Shown here one piece after another: positions 45,245 to 54,120 of a stretch of DNA of 64,000 nt. The position numbers and the translations under genes were made by a program. This stretch comes from Thermoplasmata archaeon (lineage in GTDB: Archaea > Thermoplasmatota > Thermoplasmata > Methanomassiliicoccales > Methanomethylophilaceae), in assembly GCA_015063135.1 (NCBI GenBank), contig SUTA01000002.1:104134-168133 (forward strand), written 5' to 3'. Below the pieces are notes generated by a model. The model did not search any database. It was given only the letters and a program-made list of their open reading frames with translations, and was not told where the DNA came from. Numbering within the stretch: the stretch's first letter is position 1; the number at the start of each line of letters is the position of its first letter.

Positions 45245-46356
45245 TGCCCGAGGGCACTGTCAGGCGCGAGGGGTACACCGACATTCTGGTCCCCTCCGTA
45301 CATTCCGTGCACGGACCCGGCAAGAAGCAGGGGACCGTGTTCTTCAACGAGCAGATGTCGTTCAACCGCGACGTCAGCATAATGGTGCTCAGGGCGGCAG
45401 GCGGCAACATGACCGTGGCCGACGCTATGACAGCCACGGGGTCCAGGGCCGTGAGGATCGCCAACGAGGTCCCCGGCACCGAGGTCGTGGCCAACGACAT
45501 CAGCCCAGACGCCCTGCCCTACATAGAGGCCAACATCGAGCTTAACCATCTGGGGAACTGCACCCCGTCCATCCGCAACATGCACTCGCTGTTCGCGGAG
45601 GAGACGTTCGGCTACGTGGACCTGGACCCGTTCGGCTCCCCGATACCGTTCCTCCAGTCGGCCATACGCGGCTGCAGGAAGAGGGGGATACTGGCGATCA
45701 CCGCCACCGACACCGCACCCCTGGCTGGCGCCCACGCCCCCAAGTGCAGGCGCAGGTACCAGTCCGAGCCCGTCAGGGGCTTCATGTGCCACGAGGGCGG
45801 GCTGAGGATACTCATGTGCAGCATCGCCAAGGAGCTGGCGAAGTTCGACCGCGGGATGGAGCCCATGCTCTCGTTCTACGCCGACCACTACTTCAGGACA
45901 TACGTCCGCGTGGTGGAGGGCGCGGAGGCGGCGGACAGGACCCTCGCCAAGCTCGGCTACATGCACTACGACATGGGCACCCTGAAGCGCTCCACCTCCC
46001 CCAGGGCCGACGACGACCATAGGCTGGGGCCGTTCTGGCTCGGCAACCTGCACGACCAGGCCTTCCTGCAGAGCATGAAGGCCGAGGGCATGGCGGAGGA
46101 GCGCAGATGCGTCAAGTATCTGGACCTGTGGAGGAACGAGCTGGACTCGGAGGTGTTCGTCTACGACATGAGCGAGCTGTCCTCCCATCTGAAGCTCTCG
46201 CCCCCGAGGATCGACGAGTTCGTCGAGTTCCTGAACCAGCACGGCAGGGCATCCAAATCGCACATCGCGCCCACATCCTTCAAGACCGACATCCCGCTGG
46301 ACGAGCTCCTCCCCCTGTTCTCGGAGTTCTCCCCCGACGCTGGGCGCAAAGTGTAA
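45244..46356 (+). CDS. trm1: tRNA (guanine-26 N2)-dimethyltransferase
   Basis: 370 residues. SAM-dependent dimethylation of G26/G10 in tRNA. Motifs: FFNEQMSFNRDVSIMVLRA, VADAMTATGSRAVRIANEVPGTEVVANDIS, FGYVDLDPFGSPIPFLQSAIRG (DPFG), and CRRRYQSEPVRGFMCHEGGLRIL. The C-terminal region ends with a winged-helix-like segment (FLNQHGRASKSHIAPTSFKTD). Operon with THEP1 (TGATGC overlap). Stop TAA coincides with the purA TATA region. Confidence 0.93.
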   Translation: MPEGTVRREGYTDILVPSVHSVHGPGKKQGTVFFNEQMSFNRDVSIMVLRAAGGNMTVADAMTATGSRAVRIANEVPGTEVVANDISPDALPYIEANIELNHLGNCTPSIRNMHSLFAEETFGYVDLDPFGSPIPFLQSAIRGCRKRGILAITATDTAPLAGAHAPKCRRRYQSEPVRGFMCHEGGLRILMCSIAKELAKFDRGMEPMLSFYADHYFRTYVRVVEGAEAADRTLAKLGYMHYDMGTLKRSTSPRADDDHRLGPFWLGNLHDQAFLQSMKAEGMAEERRCVKYLDLWRNELDSEVFVYDMSELSSHLKLSPPRIDEFVEFLNQHGRASKSHIAPTSFKTDIPLDELLPLFSEFSPDAGRKV

Positions 46357-46395
46357 TTAAAGGCTACCCTTATGGAAAGGCCAAGGTGCCTTAAC

Positions 46396-47700
46396 ATGCC
46401 GAGCGTAGCGATTATCGGGTCCCAGTGGGGCGACGAGGGCAAAGGAAAGATCACAGACTATCTCGATGAGAACGCGGACCTCATCGTCCGCTTCCAGGGC
46501 GGGAACAACGCCGGCCACACCATCGTCGTGGACGACAAGGTGTTCAAGCTCCACGGTCTGCCGTCCGGGGTCGTCAGGCCCGGGAAGCTCGCTGTCATCG
46601 GGAACGGCGTCGTGCTCAACCTCGAGGAGCTCAAGGACGAGATCGACCAGGTCATCGCCGCGGGAGGCTCCATCGACGGCCTGAGGGTCTCCGACAGATG
46701 CCACCTCATCATGGGCTACCACAAGAAGCTGGACGGGGCCGAGGAGAAGTACCGCGGCAAGAACAGCGTCGGCACCACCAAGAAGGGCATCGGGCCCACC
46801 TACCAGGACAAGATCGCCAGGATTGGATTCAGGGCCGGCGACCTGCTGGAGGACGACCTCCTGAAGGAGAAGATCGCTTTCATCCTGCCCTACAAGAAGG
46901 ACCTCATGGCGATGATGGAGGCGGAGAAGTGCTCCTGCACCGTCGAATCGCTGTACGACAAGATGGTCGGCTGGAGGGACATGATCGGCAAATGCATCTG
47001 CGACACCTCCGTGCTCATCAACGACGCCCTGGACGAGGGCAAGAACGTCATGTTCGAGGGCGCCCAGGGTGCCATGCTAGACATTGACCACGGCACGTAC
47101 CCCTATGTCACCTCCTCCGCCACCTGCGGCGGCGGCATCTGCACCGGCTCCGGCGTCGCACCCAACAGGATCGACAAGGTCGTCGGAGTGGTCAAGGCGT
47201 ACACCACCCGCGTCGGCGAGGGCCCGTTCGTCTCCGAGCTCAAGGACGAGATGGGCGTCGAGCTGCAGAAGAAGGGCGGCGAGTTCGGCGTCACGACCGG
47301 GAGGGGGAGGCGCTGCGGCTGGCTGGACCTCGTGGTCGTGGAGCACGCCTCCAGGATGTGCGGGTTCACCTCCCTGTGCATGACCAAGCTGGACGTCCTC
47401 AACGACATCCCCGAGCTCCCCGTATGCGTCGCCTATGAGATCGACGGGCAGGAAGTGAAGAAGTTCCCCGCTTCCATCGCCAAGCTCGAAAGGGCCAAGC
47501 CAGTCTACGAGACGTTCAAGGGATGGAAGGGATGGAAGGACACCGACGCCCTCGTCAAGGGCGGATACGACAACCTCCCCGGCGAGATGAGGGACTACAT
47601 CGCATTCATCGAGAAGTACCTGAAGGTCCCGGCCGACCTTATCAGCGTCGGGCCCGACAGGGACGAGACCATCGACCGCAAGGGCGACTGGTGGAACTGA
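46396..47700 (+). CDS. purA: Adenylosuccinate synthetase
   Basis: 434 residues, GTP-dependent conversion of IMP to adenylosuccinate. IGSQWGDEGKGKITDYL (GDEGKGK), GGNNAGHTIVV, GIGPTYQDK, FEGAQGAMLDIDHGTYPYVTSS and GRGRRCGWLD are canonical. The length matches the bacterial/eukaryotic type rather than short thermophilic archaeal forms. SD AAGGTG before ATG 46396. Stop TGA, followed by a hairpin and T-run. Confidence 0.96.
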   Translation: MPSVAIIGSQWGDEGKGKITDYLDENADLIVRFQGGNNAGHTIVVDDKVFKLHGLPSGVVRPGKLAVIGNGVVLNLEELKDEIDQVIAAGGSIDGLRVSDRCHLIMGYHKKLDGAEEKYRGKNSVGTTKKGIGPTYQDKIARIGFRAGDLLEDDLLKEKIAFILPYKKDLMAMMEAEKCSCTVESLYDKMVGWRDMIGKCICDTSVLINDALDEGKNVMFEGAQGAMLDIDHGTYPYVTSSATCGGGICTGSGVAPNRIDKVVGVVKAYTTRVGEGPFVSELKDEMGVELQKKGGEFGVTTGRGRRCGWLDLVVVEHASRMCGFTSLCMTKLDVLNDIPELPVCVAYEIDGQEVKKFPASIAKLERAKPVYETFKGWKGWKDTDALVKGGYDNLPGEMRDYIAFIEKYLKVPADLISVGPDRDETIDRKGDWWN

Positions 47701-47706
47701 GTCCCA

Positions 47707-47757
47707 GGGGGCCCCGGCCCCCGACCCAGTCCCCCTCTTCCGACCATAGTTTTTTTA
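47707..47757 (+). terminator. Terminator region after purA
   Basis: GGGGGCC / GGCCCCC inverted repeat at 47707-47722, and a T-run TTTTTTTA near 47750. The T-run also contains the TATA box (TTTTTATACG) about 28 nt before tRNA-Cys. Confidence 0.45.
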
Positions 47758-47785
47758 TACGTCCAACCAATCATCGGCTCACTGT

Positions 47786-47859
47786 GTCGGGATAGCACAA
47801 CGGCTATGCAGTGGACTGCAGATCCGCAGAAGGGGGTTCGACTCCCTCTCCCGACCCCA
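47786..47859 (+). tRNA. tRNA-Cys (GCA), CCA encoded
   Basis: All stems fold: acceptor GTCGGGA/TCCCGAC, short D-stem with GG in the loop, anticodon stem GTGGA/TCCGC with loop CTGCAGA (anticodon GCA), variable loop of 4, T-stem GGGGG/CCCTC with loop TTCGACT. CCA (47857-47859) is encoded. The discriminator is C (47856), unlike the U73 usual for tRNA-Cys. No other tRNA was seen in the window, so tRNA-Arg(UCG) cannot be judged here. Confidence 0.92.
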
Positions 47860-47971
47860 TTATCCATCATCGATTGCTTGGGCACCGCCATGCGCTTTCG
47901 CCCGTCCAATCCCCCGCCCCGAGACAAACCTTTATAAGCACTATATAAATAGCCCTGGACGGTGTAAAACG

Positions 47972-48520
47972 ATGGCGAAAATGAACATCGAGAACGTTGT
48001 TGCCTCTACCTATCTTGGACAGGAACTCGACCTCACTAAGATCGAAGAGGCTCTGGACGGCGCTGAGTACAATCCCCAGCAGTTCCCTGGACTCGTCTAC
48101 AGGCTCAAGGAACCCAAGACCGCGACCCTGATCTTCAGGAGCGGGAAGGTCGTCTGCACCGGCGCCAAGTGCCGCGATGATGTCAAGGTCGCCATCACGA
48201 AGGTCGCCAAGGACCTGGAGAAGGCCGGCATCAAGATTACCATCGAGCCCAAGATCGAGGTCCAGAACATCGTGGCATCCTCCGATCTCGAGCAAGAGAT
48301 CAACCTCAACACCGTTGCTATCACCCTGGGACTGGAGAAGGTCGAGTACGAGCCCGAGCAGTTCCCCGGACTCGTCTACAGGCTCGACGAGCCCAAGGTC
48401 GTCGTCCTCCTGTTCGGATCTGGCAAGATGGTCTGCACCGGCGCCAAGGTCCCCGAGGACGTCACCCGCGCCGTCGACAAGATCGCCGCCGAGCTCAGGG
48501 CTGCCAGCCTGATGGTCTGA
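47972..48520 (+). CDS. tbp: TATA-binding protein
   Basis: 182 residues in two direct TBP repeats: IENVVASTYLGQELDLTKIEEAL...FPGLVYRLKEPKTATLIFRSGKVVCTGAK and the second copy VQNIVASSDLEQEINLNTVA...FPGLVYRLDEPKVVVLLFGSGKMVCTGAK. General transcription factor that places TFB and RNA polymerase. Strong TATA elements (CTTTATAAG, 47930-47938; CTATATAAAT, 47941-47950) lie upstream. Stop TGA. Confidence 0.97.
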   Translation: MAKMNIENVVASTYLGQELDLTKIEEALDGAEYNPQQFPGLVYRLKEPKTATLIFRSGKVVCTGAKCRDDVKVAITKVAKDLEKAGIKITIEPKIEVQNIVASSDLEQEINLNTVAITLGLEKVEYEPEQFPGLVYRLDEPKVVVLLFGSGKMVCTGAKVPEDVTRAVDKIAAELRAASLMV

Positions 48521-48542
48521 TTCAAAACAATATAGCAATCCA

Positions 48543-48574
48543 GGCCGGGGGTCGTCCCCGGCCATTATTTTTTT
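48543..48574. terminator. Terminator between convergent tbp and mtaA-like
   Basis: GGCCGGGG-GTCGT-CCCCGGCC hairpin followed by ATTATTTTTTTA, a textbook intrinsic-like terminator for tbp. Confidence 0.65.
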
Positions 48575-48583
48575 AGAGGTTTC

Positions 48584-49585
48584 TCAGAGCTCGCGGTACT
48601 TCGCGAGCGCGATGAGGTTCTCGTTGGGTGTCAGCGGCGGCACCCCGCATTCCGGGGTGATGATGTCGAATCCCGCGGCGGCGGAGGCCTTGGCCTCTGC
48701 GACGATGTCCGCGGGAGTCCCCTGGAAGAGGGTCTTCACGGGGTTCACCGCTCCGGCGAGCTTGACGGAATCCCCGACGAGCGCCTTGTAGCCCGCCATG
48801 TCATGGGACGCCTCCGGAGACAGGAGGGTCTCCCCCAGGGACGCGAGGTCCTTGGCGATGTCCGTGGTGGTTCCGCAGGTGTGGATGGCGGTGAACGAAT
48901 CCGCGGCCGATATCAGCTTCGGGAGGAAGTTCCCTACCACTGGCTGGAAGCAGTCCGGCGGGAGGATCTCCGCATCGGCCTCCTCGATGTACATCACCAT
49001 GTCGCTGGTCTCCGACAGCGCCTTGCCGTAGGCGGTCAGGTGGGGAGTGACGGCGGCCAGCCACTTCGTGACCCTGTCTGGGTCCATGAACAGCGCCATC
49101 AGGACGTTCTCCACACCGAGGATGTTGTCTATCGCCGCGAGGGGGGCGTTGAGGCTGGTGGTGAAGAACAGGTCCTCCCTCTTGGCAAGCTGGTTGGCGG
49201 TCTCGAGCATGGCCTGTATCCGGGGGTTGGCCATGAACTCGTCAACGGACAGGAAGTCGTCCGGGACGTCCAGGAAGTCGCCGTCGCCCATGAACGGGGA
49301 GGAACCGATGGTCGGCTGGCTCTCCTTCACCAGCCCGCGCTCCACGCCCCCGAAGGCGACGGAGTCGTTGGTGATGTTGAACGGAATCCTCACGGTCCCG
49401 AAACCGCATTTCTCGGATACCTGCAAGGCGAGGGTGGCCATCTTGGCGGGGTCGCTGTGGGCCTCCGGCCATGCCGCCCCGCATCCGTCCATCTGCTCGA
49501 CGGTGCCGCTCTGGGTGAATATCGCGGGGGGATGGGTGTCCCCGTGGCCCTCCAATGCGTCTATGATCTCGTCCCTGATTGTCAT
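48584..49585 (-). CDS. Methylcobamide:coenzyme M methyltransferase (MtaA/MtbA type)
   Basis: 333 residues of the uroporphyrinogen decarboxylase-like superfamily. Transfers a methyl group from a methylated corrinoid protein to CoM, the entry into methyl-reducing methanogenesis. Zinc site: His and Cys in FTAIHTCGTTTD and Cys in IITPECGVPPLTPNENL. Conserved GSSPF and MGDGDFLDVP segments fit MtaA/MtbA; which methyl donor is not deducible. Stop TGA. Every Arg codon checked: no CGA. Confidence 0.9.
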   Translation of the reverse strand: MTIRDEIIDALEGHGDTHPPAIFTQSGTVEQMDGCGAAWPEAHSDPAKMATLALQVSEKCGFGTVRIPFNITNDSVAFGGVERGLVKESQPTIGSSPFMGDGDFLDVPDDFLSVDEFMANPRIQAMLETANQLAKREDLFFTTSLNAPLAAIDNILGVENVLMALFMDPDRVTKWLAAVTPHLTAYGKALSETSDMVMYIEEADAEILPPDCFQPVVGNFLPKLISAADSFTAIHTCGTTTDIAKDLASLGETLLSPEASHDMAGYKALVGDSVKLAGAVNPVKTLFQGTPADIVAEAKASAAAGFDIITPECGVPPLTPNENLIALAKYREL

Positions 49586-49637
49586 GCCGAGCGTATCGAC
49601 TCACGACGTTTTAAAACAGGATGGGGGTTGGATGCAA

Positions 49638-51083
49638 TCAATGCCTGTATCCGTGCGACTCGAGGAGACTCATCCTCAGGTCCCACAGCCTGTCGGACAG
49701 GTCCACGTAGTAGATGTGGGGGTTCGAGAACCTCTTGACCTCCTCCCAGAGGTTGTCCACCGACTCCCTGCAGTGCTCCCTGATCTGCTCCAAAGTGGGC
49801 ATCTCGTAAACGAGCTCCCCCTTCTCGAAGATCGGCACCATGAGCTCCTCTGCGCGGTAGTTCTCTATGGTCTTCTTCTTCCATCTGGCATCGGGGGCGA
49901 ACAGGGTCAGGGGGCCGGAGAAGTCGATGTCCTCGTCCCTGAGGCACACCAGGTCGGCCACCGCCTTGCCGTCGGCGCCGTATATCCTGTAGACCTTCTT
50001 GAACCCCGGGGTGGTGATCTTGATGGTGTTGCTGGAGATCTTGATCTTGGGGACCACGTTCCCGTCGGCATCCTCCACCGCGGCGAGCTTGTAGACGCCG
50101 CCGAAGACGGGCGTGCTGTGGGAGGTGATCAGATTGTCCCCCACGCCGAAGGCGTTGATGCATGCCCCCTGATCCAGGAGGTCGCGGATGATCCACTCGT
50201 CCAGCGAGTTCGATGCCACTATGGCGCATTCCTGCAGCCCGGCCTCGTCCAGCATCGCCCTCGCCCTGCGGGTAAGGAACGCCAGGTCGCCCGAGTCTAT
50301 CCTGATGGCGCACTTCCTGATTCCCATGGGCCAGAGGACGCTCTTGAAGGCCTTGATCGCGTTGGGTATCCCGCTGTTCAGGACATCGTAGGTGTCGACC
50401 AGCAGGGTCGCGTTGTTGGGGTATAGCCTGCAGTAGGCCTCGAACGCCTCCAGCTCCGATCCGAAGCACTGCACCCATGAGTGGGCCATGGTTCCGCTGG
50501 CTGGTATTCCGTACTCCTTGTCGGCTATGGTGCAGGCGGTACCTACGCATCCGCCTATGTACGCCGCCCTGGCGCCGAGTATGGCCGCATCCGTGCCCTG
50601 GGCCCTCCTGGACCCGAACTCCATCACGGCGCGCCCGGCCGCGGCCCTGACGATCCTGTTGGCCTTGGTCGATATGAGCGACTGGTGGTTAATTGTGAGG
50701 AGCATCAGGGTCTCCAGCATCTGCGCCTGCGGCGCCGTGGCCCTGACGGTGATGATGGGCTCGTTGGGGAAGATTGGCGTGCCCTCCGGGATGGCCCAGA
50801 CATCCCCTGTGAATTTGAATCCCCTGAGGTACTCGAGGAAATCCTCGCTGAAGATGCCCTTGGAGCGGAAGAACTCGATGTCGGAGTCGTCGAAGCTCAT
50901 GTCCCTGATGCGCTCGATGACCTGCTGCAGTCCGGCCATGATGGCGAACCCGCCGTTGTCTGGCACGGACCTGAAGAACACGTCGAAGTAGACGATGGTG
51001 TCGCGCATCCCGGACTCCAGGTACCCGTTGGCCATGGTGTACTCGTAGAAATCGCAGAGCAGGGTCAGGTTCTTTCCGTCCAT
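49638..51083 (-). CDS. pncB: Nicotinate phosphoribosyltransferase
   Basis: 481 residues. Converts nicotinate and PRPP to NaMN in NAD salvage. N-terminal LLCDFYEYTMANGYLESGM, catalytic His region ASGTMAHSWVQCFGSE, LLVDTYDVLNSGI, CAIRIDSGDLAFLTRRAR and VASNSLDEWIIRDLLDQG, FGVGDNLITSHSTPVFGGVYKLA are diagnostic. Stop TGA, with an ATG just downstream of the upstream gene's (MFS) TAA. No CGA seen in the parts I read. Confidence 0.95.
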   Translation of the reverse strand: MDGKNLTLLCDFYEYTMANGYLESGMRDTIVYFDVFFRSVPDNGGFAIMAGLQQVIERIRDMSFDDSDIEFFRSKGIFSEDFLEYLRGFKFTGDVWAIPEGTPIFPNEPIITVRATAPQAQMLETLMLLTINHQSLISTKANRIVRAAAGRAVMEFGSRRAQGTDAAILGARAAYIGGCVGTACTIADKEYGIPASGTMAHSWVQCFGSELEAFEAYCRLYPNNATLLVDTYDVLNSGIPNAIKAFKSVLWPMGIRKCAIRIDSGDLAFLTRRARAMLDEAGLQECAIVASNSLDEWIIRDLLDQGACINAFGVGDNLITSHSTPVFGGVYKLAAVEDADGNVVPKIKISSNTIKITTPGFKKVYRIYGADGKAVADLVCLRDEDIDFSGPLTLFAPDARWKKKTIENYRAEELMVPIFEKGELVYEMPTLEQIREHCRESVDNLWEEVKRFSNPHIYYVDLSDRLWDLRMSLLESHGYRH

Positions 51084-51119
51084 TCGGTATCCCTGCCGTG
51101 CCCATGGCGGTGGCGTTGA

Positions 51120-52301
51120 TTAACCTTTTCCAGCCTGCTGCCTGTACCTGCGCCCCGGGATGCCCACCAGCACCGCGTAGATCACCAGGCCAGCGGCGGC
51201 CACGAAGCCCATGATCATGTAATCGGACGAGTAGCCGTAGGCGGCCACCAGGGCCCCGTGGACCATCGGGCCGACGGCGTACGACATGTCCCAGAATATG
51301 CTCAGCGTGGATATCGCCACGCCGTACCTCGACCTGTCCACATCCCTCACCACGAGGGCCTGGGACACGGTGTTGAGCATGGCCACCATCATCCCCATCA
51401 TGAAGCCCGCCAGGAGGAGCTCCGGGCCGTTGACCACGGTGGCTACCATGAACATGCCCACGGTGAACATTATGAGCGGGGGCAGCAGCGCGGCGTTCTC
51501 CCCGTGCCTGTCGTACACCTTCCCGAGGAACAGCCTGCAGATCAGCGTGGCGACCGATACCGCGATGAAGAACACCGAACCGTACCATCCGATGCCGATC
51601 TCGTCGGAGTAGGGGGCGACGAAGGCCAGCACCCCGGAGTACGTGAAGAAGAAGAGGAACATCACGAACGACACCTTGAGGGCGCTCCTCTCCACATGAT
51701 CCGACAGGCGGAAGCCGTTCTCCGGGGCCGGCACCAGCGGCAGCTCCCGGGAGAAAAGCATCAGGACCAGCGCCGTGGCCGATGACAGCGTGCCGAAGGC
51801 GAACATCGCATCGTACATGCCGGAGTTCTGAAGGGTGATGCTGATGAACGGCCCGATGATCGATGCGAAGGTGTTGCTGAGGGTGAAGTACCCTATGCCC
51901 TCGCCCCTCCTGCCCTCGGGTATCTCGGAGATCACCATCGTGTATATCGCCGTTTCCGCGACCCCGTACGTGAACCCGTGGACCAGCATCAGCGCGGCCA
52001 GGGCCGGTATGGAGCTTGTGAGGAAGTAGAGCAGCGACACCGCCGTGCCGGCGGCGATGAATATGACGGCGGACCTCCTGAGGCCCCACTGCTGGATCCT
52101 GGGGGCGCAGGCGAGCCTCGATATGATGTCCCCCACCACGAATATGCCCGTGAGTATCCCGGCGGTGGTGGTGCTCTCCCCCAGCCCGTCGATGATGTAC
52201 AGGGACATCCCGGTGAAGTAGACGAAGAATACCATCGTGAGGAACAGGCCCGCCAGCGTCGCCAGGACGAAGTTGCGGGTCATGAGCCTCTCTCCGGTCA
52301 T
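51120..52301 (-). CDS. Major facilitator superfamily transporter
   Basis: 393 residues, 12 predicted TM helices. The loop 2-3 motif CAPRIQQWGLRRSAVIF and the second-half counterpart LGKVYDRHGENAALLPP, with the mid segment SLYIIDGLGESTTTAGILTG, fit a drug/sugar-type MFS permease; no substrate clue. ATG 52301 is preferred (TATA CTATTATC about 29 nt upstream). Stop TAA. The promoter region is shared with the divergent acetyltransferase gene. Confidence 0.85.
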   Translation of the reverse strand: MTGERLMTRNFVLATLAGLFLTMVFFVYFTGMSLYIIDGLGESTTTAGILTGIFVVGDIISRLACAPRIQQWGLRRSAVIFIAAGTAVSLLYFLTSSIPALAALMLVHGFTYGVAETAIYTMVISEIPEGRRGEGIGYFTLSNTFASIIGPFISITLQNSGMYDAMFAFGTLSSATALVLMLFSRELPLVPAPENGFRLSDHVERSALKVSFVMFLFFFTYSGVLAFVAPYSDEIGIGWYGSVFFIAVSVATLICRLFLGKVYDRHGENAALLPPLIMFTVGMFMVATVVNGPELLLAGFMMGMMVAMLNTVSQALVVRDVDRSRYGVAISTLSIFWDMSYAVGPMVHGALVAAYGYSSDYMIMGFVAAAGLVIYAVLVGIPGRRYRQQAGKG

Positions 52302-52359
52302 GCCCCTCGAATCCCCTGGATGCGATAATAGTTTTACCATCGAGCGCCATCACTGCAGC

Positions 52360-52872
52360 ATGGGATTCACGATAAGGGATGCAGGCGTCGGCGACCTCGA
52401 CCAGCTGGTGGCGATCCGCATGGCGGCCATAAGATACGTCTACGCGCCGTACGGCAACTTCCTGACCGACGAGCTCTGGGCGAAGCTGGAGAAGGAGGTC
52501 CGCGATTTCTACTTCGACTGCCTCCTCGACGGATCCCACGTCGCGTGCCTGGCGCTTGTCGATGACGAGGTCGTCGGATGCGGCGGGATGTGCATCTACA
52601 GGGAGCTCCCGTCCCCGGAGAACTCGTCCGGGATAAGCTGCTACATCATGAACGTGTACACCGCACCGGAGCACCGGCACCAGGGCATCGGCAGGGCGAT
52701 GATGGACGCCCTCATATCGAAGGCCCACGAGGCGGGTGCAAGGAAGGTCTATCTCGAGACCTCCGACGCCGCGAGGAAGCTGTACGCCGACGAGGGATTC
52801 GTGGATATGAAGGGCTACATGCGCCTCCCCGGCGACTACATGGAATGGCGCAGGAAGCTGGGTATCGAGCGA
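52360..52872 (+). CDS. GNAT N-acetyltransferase; ends at CGA
   Basis: 170 residues. Motif A NVYTAPEHRHQGIGRAMMDALISKAHEAGARKVYLET, then AARKLYADEGFVDMKGYMRLP. It ends WRRKLGIE followed by CGA (52870-52872). ThiM follows in the same frame, so reading CGA as Arg would produce a GNAT-ThiM fusion. Substrate unknown. Confidence 0.85.
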
Positions 52873-52905
52873 TGCTTTTTCTATGCGACCAGCAATGGCC
52901 GGACC

Positions 52906-53703
52906 ATGGATTTCAAGCCGTCCGTTTTCATGGCAAAGGTCCGTTCTACGAAGCCTCTGGTTCATCACATCACCAACTATGTGACCGTCAACGACTGCGC
53001 CAACATCTGCCTTTGCGCAGGCGGATCGCCCGTCATGACGGACGAGATAAAGGATGTGTCCGAGATGGTCCGCCTCGCATCCTGCGTGGTCATAAACATC
53101 GGGACCCTCAACGACCGCACGGTCGAATCCATGATGCTCGCCGCCAGCCTGGCGCACGAGAAGGGGATCCCCGTGGTCCTGGACCCGGTTGGCGTCGGCG
53201 CCACCAAGTACCGCACGGAAGTAGCGCTGCGCCTCCTCGGGACCGGATGCATCTCGGTTGTCAAGGGCAACATGGGCGAGATGGGCGTCCTATCCGGAGC
53301 GGGCGGCACGGTCAGGGGCGTCGACTCCGAGGGCTCCTCGGCCGATCCTGCGAGAATAGTCCGCGACATAGCCGGGAAGTGGAACGTCGTGGCCGCCGCA
53401 TCGGGAGAGGTGGATTACGTATCCGATGGGGAGAAGGTCTACAGGCTGTCAAACGGCAACGGCTATATGGGAACGGTGTCCGGAACCGGATGCATGCTGT
53501 CCTCCGTGGTCGGATGCTATGTGGGCGCCTGCGGGCCGTCTCCGGAGGCCGTCGCTTCGGCGGTCACCGCGATGAACGTCGCCTGCGAGTACGCCCTGGG
53601 GAACTTCGATGGCCCCGGGACCTTCAAGCCCGCGTTGCTCGACGCCCTCTACTGCCTTGACGGCGAAATAATGGATGCCAAGGCAAAGATAGAACTGCTG
53701 CGA
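52906..53703 (+). CDS. thiM: Hydroxyethylthiazole kinase; ends at CGA
   Basis: 265 residues, the family length. Phosphorylates hydroxyethylthiazole in thiamine salvage. Motifs: PLVHHITNYVTVNDCANICLCAGGSPVM, VVLDPVGVGATKYRTEVALRLL, VVKGNMGEMGVLSG, GYMGTVSGTGCMLSSVVGCYV (catalytic Cys region). It ends AKIELL then CGA (53701-53703). ATG 52906 chosen; 52930 is the alternative. The CGA abuts the CGA of the convergent pth2 gene as the palindrome CGATCG. Confidence 0.95.
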
Positions 53704-54087
53704 TCGCAGCATCTTGAGCTCGCCGGTGATACGGTCGATCTCAGACTCGGGGGCTGGGCCTATGCCAACGCAGGTCTCGCTCCCGGGCTCAACCTGCGTC
53801 CTCCCGGCATCGGTTATGAGCGCGACGTGGAGGCCGCTGCTCGATGCCAGCTTCAGGTACTGATGGAGCTCCTCCAGGGAATCCACCTTGAGGACGACCT
53901 TCCTCTGGCCGCCCTTGTACCAGGCGTCGAAGGCCTTCCTGTTGCGCTCCTTCGCGAACAGGGCGCACTCCACGGCCGCGTGGCCGACCTGGGCCGCTAT
54001 CTTGCCGGTGCCCATCTTGAGGTCCTTCCTCACGATGACGACGAGCTTGTACTCCTCTCCGACCGCAGCCTTGAATCCGAAAGCCAT
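53704..54087 (-). CDS. pth2: Peptidyl-tRNA hydrolase Pth2; ends at CGA
   Basis: 127 residues. Releases tRNA from prematurely terminated peptidyl-tRNAs. Motifs: YKLVVIVRKDLKMGTGKIAAQVGHAAVE, QRKVVLKVDSLEELHQYLKLA, ITDAGRTQVEPGSETCVGIGPAPESEIDRITGELKML. The family C-terminus is TGxLKLL; here TGELKML is followed directly by CGA (53704-53706). A TATA (TTATAT, about 54110-54115) overlaps the stop region of the upstream gene. Confidence 0.95.
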
Positions 54088-54120
54088 GCCAGTTGCACCC
54101 CGGTCCTCGATATAATCCTA

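Noticed and set aside
54118..54120. TAG as the stop of the zinc-ribbon/transglutaminase-like gene
   Set aside because: It is preceded immediately by CGA, so TAG is only a second stop; no gene in the window depends on TAG alone.
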